From Sipunculus nudus (taxonomy: Eukaryota; Annelida; Sipuncula; Golfingiida; Sipunculidae), in the NCBI GenBank assembly GCA_026874595.1, contig CM049319.1, positions 55,415,417 to 55,479,416 on the forward strand: a DNA stretch of 64,000 nucleotides. The letters are read 5' to 3'. Positions within the stretch are counted from its first letter, which is position 1. Each line of letters opens with the position of its first letter. The position numbers and the translations under genes are program-made. This document shows, piece by piece, positions 57,930 to 64,000 of this stretch. The notes beneath the pieces are model-generated. The model searched no databases, was not told where the DNA came from, and saw only the letters and a program-made list of their open reading frames with translations.

Positions 57930-59320
57930 AAGCTGTTACGCGGGGCATATTATCCCCATTTATCCCGCATGTCCATTATAACTCCTCTAAAGGGAATTTT
58001 CTCTCACTCAAAAGGAAGTAAAGGTTTTTAATCCAAAGACCACTTGACTCCGTTTTCAATGCGAGGGCTTTTCAGTTTGGTCAACACAGGGCACTGAGTC
58101 CAGTGATGTGACCACCGTTTGACAACATTTTATAGGTTACAGGTATGTTGATTTTTATACATTCAAAAATATATTTTCATGATAACAATGGTTTTCAAGA
58201 GTTCGGCCAAGTCATGTGTTTTATGGAGTTTTTTTTTCAAAAAGAAGCCTCACATCTTAATTATAATTAAGGTTTGGTGGGCTTGGGTCTGGGTTGGGCT
58301 TGGGTTCGGGGTTCACATGTTTTTGTTCGAATATATTTGTTAAGATCCGTTGTCTGTAGGGACAGGGTGAAGATGAAAAAATATCACAAGTACATCTTTA
58401 AATTGATAACACACTAGAATCTGTAGTCAGGGCATACATACCTCCACTAGAATCTCCTTTAATGTCAGTTATGTGTTTACGTGTATGCGTACAGGCAACA
58501 GTAATATGATCGAGTTCACCTTGCGAGTGGCAGAACAAATAAATACGAATGGGTGGCTTCCATACTGGGACAAAGGAATGGTCCCTTGTTAGTTGGTTTA
58601 TAAGAAAATATATGGCGTTGTGATTCTTATTATATCCAATATGAAACTGACTATTGATATGTCTCTACCCTTATCCTCTACAAATGTTCAGCAAAACATT
58701 TTTCGCCTGTCACGCTTTTTCTGGAGGCGACCTGTAATCCCCACTGAACCCCATTTCCATTATATCTCCTGTTAAGGAATTTAACTCTGTCAAAAGGAAG
58801 AAAAAATTTTAAATTCATGCGCGGAACACATGTCCACATGAATCTTTTAATAGGGAGTACTTTTCCGTTGAGTGGAGACAAAGAGCTGAGACCCTTTAAA
58901 CGATCACCTTTTATAGGTTTACAGGTATGTTGATTTTAATACATTCAAAGGAGGCCCTGGGGGGTTGGGGGTAGATGGACGGAGGATTGCACACCCTTCT
59001 AAGGGTTGTCAATCTCTTTGGGACTTTGAAACCCCTGCCAGAATCTACTTATCAGTCTCTTCTTTCATGCAACACGTTTCATGTGAAACATTGTCATGGT
59101 TCAGAAACACGGTTTCACCATGCGAGTGGCAGAACAACTGCGTACGAATGAGCGGCGTCTACTCGGGTACAAAGGAATAGCCCCTTATAATTATTCCTTT
59201 ATGGAATTGTTATTATAGCGCTTAAGACAAAAATATATTATTGTGAATCTGATTATTTCCAACAATGTTAAGGATGCAGTATTACTCTACCCCTCTACAA
59301 GTTTAGCAAAATCTGTACAT
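57930..59320. repeat. Diverged tandem duplication (two units)
   Basis: Unit 1 (about 57930-58700) and unit 2 (about 58720-59320) share four ordered blocks. These are CCATTATA-CTCCT-AAGGAATTT followed by CAAAAGGAAG (58000/58785), TATAGGTTACAGGTATGTTG (58131/58912), GCGAGTGGCAGAACAA with ACAAAGGAAT (58523/59122), and a CTCTAC-CCTCTACAA-TT-AGCAAAA block (58665/59290). The shift between blocks drops from 781 to about 600 bases, so unit 1 has extra sequence or unit 2 has deletions. Confidence 0.8.
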
Positions 59321-60260
59321 TACATTTGCGTTAATTTGCTTAAAGACAATGCAACGAACCAAGGCTGAAGTCGTTTCTTTGCTAAATGCTATCATCGAAA
59401 TATATCAACCTGCTTTCTTTTTATCTGGGAGAGTTATCAATTTGGAATCAGACATGCTTATTCCATGACAATTAACAGTACTTAAACAAAAAATTTAAAT
59501 CGGTTGGAATTTTTTTGGCCTATCTTTTTACATTGGCAACTACACGTTTCGCGTACAAGAGACTTAAACGACATATACATGTGTATAAAAATAACGCATG
59601 TGTCTGTTAACATGCCTTAGACTATGCCCTCAACTGACTATACACTGAATAAACATCCTGTTACACGAAGTCGCCTGAGCTTCAACTAATACAAAGCATC
59701 GTTCAAATAATTTCCCGGTAAATGCTTCTTTATACAATCGTTATATCTACGATATTTCCTAATCAATAAAGCTGTCGGACCTATATTGTTTATCGGAAAA
59801 AAACTTCTCACTTAAAAATTCGTACACCCTGTATATGTCTCACGTCTCTTACCAAAATTGATTTTTCATGTGATTTCTGGATTAGAATAATTTTTATCTC
59901 TATGTTGATTTTTAGGGGGAGCGTGTTTCTGGAGAAATCTAGCAGAAGTTCCTGCTAAAACCTTAGTATTAAAATATGCGTCGTTATATTTATCAGCTCA
60001 TTACAAAAATATGCATCAGACAGAGCCGTGGATTTTCCCCGGGTGCTGCTATTATACTTATATTAATGTATAATAAATGTAATATGATAATTTTCTATTA
60101 AAAATAAATTCCTTGTGCAACAAATCACTAACCAATGTGATATGGAATCCTGTTAAAAGGCGATATATATTTAAGCATGGGTGGGATGGTTCAGGGCGCA
60201 ATCAATACTTTGATTTTAGTTGTCTTAGGTGGTAGTTTTTTTCATGCAAAAATGAATATT
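59321..60260. other. No gene seen
   Basis: AT-rich sequence upstream of the nuclease-like pseudogene; nothing recognised. Confidence 0.45.
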
Positions 60261-60277
60261 GGGTTTGTCCTCAAAAG

Positions 60278-60900
60278 ATGGAGGGGCATATTCCAAACAC
60301 CCTCGTTAACCTATTCTCTATTTTACTTGAGACATTTATAAGCTTTTACCTCATAGAAGGGAAAAATAAATCTGAATTATTTGCCTATCTTTCAGCAGAC
60401 CTTGTGTCACGCAACGTAGGAGTAAATAAACAGATTTATGCAACTCAAGAAATATGGTAATGTCTTCTAAGGCTCTGTTTGACAAAAGTAATTTGGCACC
60501 TTGTTCTCACGAAGAAGCAAACACTCGTGTCATACTTCATGCTGCTGATGCTGCGAAGAAGGGTTTCAAAAATATCGCAATTAGCTCAGTCGACATCGAC
60601 ATATTGGTACTGGCAGTTTCACATTTAATGAAATTCAAGCGGAACACCTTTTGGTTGCTCTGGGAACAGGCTCCAAGTTAAGGTACGTTCCTGTGCATGA
60701 GTTAGCTGCGATGCTGGGCCCTGACATGTCCACAAATCTCAGCACATTCCATGCTTTCACAGGTTGAGATACAGTTTCCGTATTCGCAGGCAGAGGTAAG
60801 AAAAAAAGAAAACTGCATGGGACACAAGGAAATCCTTCCTGATGGCTTTTCAGGAAACGCGAAGAACCATCAGAGAGCAGGGTTTAACATGATTGAACGC
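60278..60900 (+). pseudogene. Broken copy of a dispersed HEEADTR-type, PIN/FEN1-like nuclease family
   Basis: The frames read, in order, EGKNKSELFAYLS (about 60358-60396), LAPCSHEEANTRVILHAADA (60496-60555), SVDIDILVL (60586-60612), ALGTGSKLRYVPVHELAAML (about 60656-60715), FHAFTG then DTVSVFAGRGKK. I recognise this as a protein family widespread and multicopy in invertebrates and fish (consensus HEEADTR, VDTDVLVL, FHALTGCDT, GKGKKTAW). The spaced acidic residues (HEEA, VDxDxL, GCD) followed by a G-x-GKK turn resemble the PIN/XPG-FEN1 nuclease layout; that fold assignment is my inference. It is disrupted by a frameshift near 60455, a second near 60640 and a TGA (60765-60767) exactly where the conserved Cys of GCD should be. 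It is probably a relic of a mobile or repeatedly duplicated gene. Confidence 0.75.
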
Positions 60901-61450
60901 TTTGTTATATTAATGTACGACCGAACCAGCAACGAAGTTTCACGCCCACAAGCCCTAACCTGCTAACTAGCAGAGTCATGCTATTGTGAATCTGATTCTG
61001 GGCAGTGTGGTTAAATCCATTACGGCATCCGCCTTGGCATTTGCCGTTAGAACACATTTGCAGCCGCAACTATCCAGTGCTGGTTCATACTCTATTCTTG
61101 CATTATTAAGGGACATGAACCATATTAAAATTAATACGTTATGGGTATTGGCTTTCCGCAAAACAGCTTTATCATAAAATGAATATACCTTATTTTATAG
61201 TGCATCGTTTTTCTCACTTTCACAGTAACATATTATAAAGAAATGATAATCCCACCCAAGTGCCCATATGCCAGTTAACTTGGTGATGAGTAACATTTTA
61301 AGCTATCCATGTTCGTTGCGTTAAAAAGATGTCCTAATTGTCTTCGTATAATAAGCAAGCGCCGGGCTGCGCGTTATTTTCTCGCAGTCAAATGTTTTGG
61401 TCAAGTCATGCGGAGACGAGTATACCTGAATTCACAGTAAAGTAAGCAAC
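60901..61450. other. No gene seen
   Basis: Possible 3' remainder of the pseudogene (frames near 60986-61177) but nothing alignable by eye. Confidence 0.4.
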
Positions 61451-61453
61451 AAG

Positions 61454-61746
61454 TCCAAAAAATAAAAGTATGGTTCTCATGCACGCCTTTCCAGAAATCA
61501 TTATGGGTTGGCGATTTCTTTTTACCTTTTGATATATCTTTCGATACAAATGTCATTTGATCAATGAAAAGCATTATAATATCGGACTTTTTTTTTGCTA
61601 TACAGGTAAAAGCACTACAATACAAAGGAAATCTGATCAAACTTGTATTATTTATATTCTTGAAAGATAAAAACCAAAATGAATTTTTTTAATACAGGGG
61701 GTTAAAAGTGACGCGGGCGGTGCCTGAGAACCTTACTTTTTTGGCC
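61454..61746 (-). mobile_element. TIR-bounded MITE, copy 2
   Basis: The left end CCAAAAAATAAAAGTATGG continues into TTCTCATGCACGCC. The right end GACGCGGGCGGTGCCTGAGAA continues into CCTTACTTTTTTGG. Relative to 34088-34368 the GC-rich GCGGGCGGTGCC end lies at the right, so this copy is inverted. About 290 bp, non-coding. Confidence 0.78.
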
Positions 61747-61790
61747 AAAAATGCCTCTACTTTGTTGAATAAAGCTTGGCTTGTAAGCCA

Positions 61791-62090
61791 TTAGGCAAAA
61801 AAATGAATACAAAGTGTGGTTCTCAGGCATCGCCCGCGTCAATTGTAAACCCCCGCGTCAAAAATTTTATTTTTATTTTCAATAGAAACTTACCAATTTT
61901 GAGCTCCGTCCGCTCTGACCTTTCTTTCAAGAAGATGATATCATAATCATACACTTTTGATAAAACTTTCTTGATTAATAAGTGCTTTTACATATTTAGC
62001 AACATAAATCTGTTATTATCATGCTTTTCCCTTATCATTTGACATTTTTAACGAAACATACAAAATAAAAAAGAAAATACTGGAATAACA
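61791..62090 (+). mobile_element. TIR-bounded MITE, copy 3 (right end missing)
   Basis: GGCAAAAAAATGAATACAAA followed by GTGTGGTTCTCAGGCATCGCC matches the left end of copy 1, as do the CCCCCGCGTCAA inner block and a distal ATCATG-TTTTCCCT-ATCAT-TGACA block. The right terminal repeat is not found, so this copy is truncated or replaced. Confidence 0.75.
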
Positions 62091-63155
62091 GTCCAATGTA
62101 AAGCTCTTATAACAATCTAGAAAGTTAACTTGAGGCAGGCAGCATTAAATTGTATAGAGTTAGTAATAGTAGAATCCCTGAAATTACTGAATAATCGGAC
62201 AGGTCCAACAAACTGACATACACACGTCTGTGTCCGCTGGAATATTCTCTCACCCCTATGTGCTTTAAAACACAGCCCCCCATTTATAACTTCTGGCCCA
62301 AAGCCGAGAATTTTCCACTTCCGAAACAGTCTAAAGGATATAACATAATACATGGTAAACACGCGTTACAGGAATCATAAACATCGCTATGTCTCTACAT
62401 ACCAGGGTCCACACGTGAACCCGACCCGGCTCGGCGAGGCGAGAAAGCCCCAAGCTAGCATGACAGCGAGAGTTCAACCAGCACGGATTAAACTGAGAGT
62501 GAAACTACAACATGAGTCAGGCCAGCGCCACAAAATAAAAAGAGCACCTATAACATAGTATATGATAAAACAGTGGTGTTACAACTTATACGGACACAGA
62601 TAAGAGGCCGTAGCGCTTAACCCTTTCGTATACAGCCAATATGACCCAATAGGCAATAAGCCAAACCTCTTGCAGTTGATACATTAAAACTGTGGGTGCC
62701 GGCCCGATGCGGTTTTTGAAAACCCAAGGGCAGGCTATTTGTCGCTTACTGCTTATAAAGAAAATACCAAAGGCATCTGGTTAAATAAATCAGTCTTTTT
62801 TTTAAATAAACGATAAAAGTAACCTATGAAAACTTTCAAATTGATGCTTGTTGAAAAAAGAGGTTCGAATGGTAAGTTATAAACACATGTAAAGCGCCGT
62901 ATGCGATTTCAGATGCCTGTGCCCTTCACTATCCGGCGGCGTATTCGACACCGCTCAAGTATCCGCTAAATGACGTGATTTTCGGAGGAAACGCCCCCAA
63001 CCCCAAATGTACAATTAACATGTTTGATTGTATGACAACATAAACATATATACGACTATTCTGGACGGAGAGCAAATTCATATTGCACTAGCTCACATGT
63101 TTAAGTTTTGCATTTAATGTATGATAATATATAATTGATGTTATACATCGTTATT
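62091..63155. other. No gene seen
   Basis: A CpG-richer patch (62400-62530) holds a 68-codon frame that I do not recognise. Confidence 0.4.
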
Positions 63156-63159
63156 TTAT

Positions 63160-63222
63160 CCGTATCCGTACCCATATCTGTGACCATGTCCGCACCCGTA
63201 TCCGTGTCCATCCCCTACGATT
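63160..63222 (-). repeat. Degenerate hexanucleotide (GGATAC)n, reading Gly-Tyr/His-Gly
   Basis: On the minus strand, GGACACGGATACGGGTGCGG and similar hexamers run for about 50 bases. One frame reads GHGYGCGHGHRYGYGYG and then a stop. A TTCAATCGTAG immediately upstream could be a splice acceptor. Gly/Tyr/His-rich tails occur in mollusc shell-matrix and adhesive proteins, but the hexanucleotide period alone would produce this peptide. Confidence 0.35.
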
Positions 63223-63524
63223 GAAAATACAAGTGAAGTGTTTATATTATAGTCATCATGCTACAATCATTCCTCATAACTTTTTTTCTATGTTATATAA
63301 AATAATATTTATGTGTAAGGCTTTTTTCGACTAAGTAATGCCACACACACGGCTGTATCAACTAGTTAGAAACAAATTCCTTTGGAAAAATAATAAAAAA
63401 AACCCTGCATAATACACAAAAAGAAAGGGTTTTGGTAACACATTTGTCACTGAATACGTTACCTCCGATCATATAAAACATTTATATAACTCTGGTATAA
63501 AGAAATAAGAAAAGTCTCACTTAC

Positions 63525-63699
63525 ATGGCCACTGTGCTCAGTCCAACCTGTTGTCCCATAATGTTGTAACCCCTAAAAGGAGTTGAAAATCCGTCTGTAC
63601 CGTATAAATGCCCAAGGAAAGCCCCGTATACACCGCATACACCGTATACACCTTTAAAGAAATCCAGAACAGCAACGAACTGCCGATTAACGTACTTGC
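63525..63699 (-). CDS. Possible internal exon of an unrecognised Gly/Tyr-rich gene
   Basis: The minus strand shows GTGTCTTAG as a possible acceptor (ending 63700), then 175 bases open in one frame, then GTAAGTGAG as a good donor (63524 downward). The frame includes LDFFKGVYGVCGVYGAFLGH, a Gly-Val-Tyr repeat. The candidate downstream segment at 63160-63222 is Gly-Tyr-rich too, but the reading phase across a direct splice does not give the Gly-Tyr frame. An extra exon would be needed, or the link is wrong. The Gly-Val-Tyr run also overlaps a short GTATACACC repeat. Weak candidate only. Confidence 0.2.
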
Positions 63700-64000
63700 C
63701 TAAGACACGACATGGGAGGTCCCATGCAGGTGCGCTGACAGACCGCCAGAAAACCTATCCTCGTTAAAGGGTGAGCGAGTGTCCGCTGTAATTGCCTCCT
63801 ACGGCGAATAGAGGATCAGGTCTTCGCAGGATCAGTTTGGAATGTGCCATTTCCTGGGAGTAAGATCGATTCAGCAGTTTCTGGAGAACCCGCTGTGTTT
63901 GACAACAAGCACTGTTGTAATGTTACTGTTTTGCTTCTGTGCCAGCTAGCCGCCTTAGACGCTACTGAAGATGCACCAGCACTGCCCGCTTGTTTATCAC

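Overview
The window looks like AT-rich, TE-dense, non-coding DNA from an invertebrate animal, most plausibly a lophotrochozoan and perhaps a mollusc. The reasons are abundant (TA)n tracts, long G/C homopolymers, tRNA-derived SINE heads, Helitron-like, pogo-like and hAT-like ends, and a LINE ORF1 relic with a 2A-like peptide. The assignment rests on repeat style and was not checked by any search. I see no complete conventional gene; nearly all open frames are short, repeat-derived, or unsupported.

Layout. 0-6 kb: (TA)n/(GA)n tracts, a tRNA-like SINE head, trinucleotide arrays with a 108-bp higher-order period (3.06-3.69 kb), a Helitron-like element (4.45-5.32 kb) and a pogo-like MITE (5.85 kb). 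6-14 kb: mostly unique AT-rich sequence with a degenerate tandem repeat at 9.7-10.26 kb. 14.8-16.1 kb: a 27-bp minisatellite, seeded by related words upstream. 16.5-18.2 kb: two SINE copies. 19.8-24 kb: a hAT-like element, G-tracts and several (TA)n tracts. 25.2-29.3 kb: a SINE, then a foldback arrangement of three copies of a roughly 390-bp repeat. 29.9-30.3 kb: a 20-bp minisatellite. 34-35.5 kb: two MITEs. 40.8-41.6 kb: a second, inverted copy of the Helitron-like element. 46.7-47.9 kb: a segment bounded by 33-bp inverted repeats that contains a decayed LINE ORF1. 49.7-51.3 kb: (AC)n/(TA)n, hAT-like and SINE fragments and a GATC/GA array. 56.6-59.3 kb: a possible terminal exon, a perfect 30-bp inverted repeat and a diverged tandem duplication. 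60.3-60.9 kb: a broken copy of a dispersed nuclease-like gene family. 61.4-62.1 kb: two more copies of the MITE seen at 34.1 kb. 63.2-63.7 kb: a speculative minus-strand exon pair.

Most of the interpretable content is transposon biology: at least four DNA-transposon-type families, Helitron-like elements, several tRNA-derived SINE heads and one LINE remnant. The coding relics (LINE ORF1, the nuclease-like pseudogene) are frameshifted. Intervals not listed individually hold no coding, RNA or repeat signal that I could recognise by eye.
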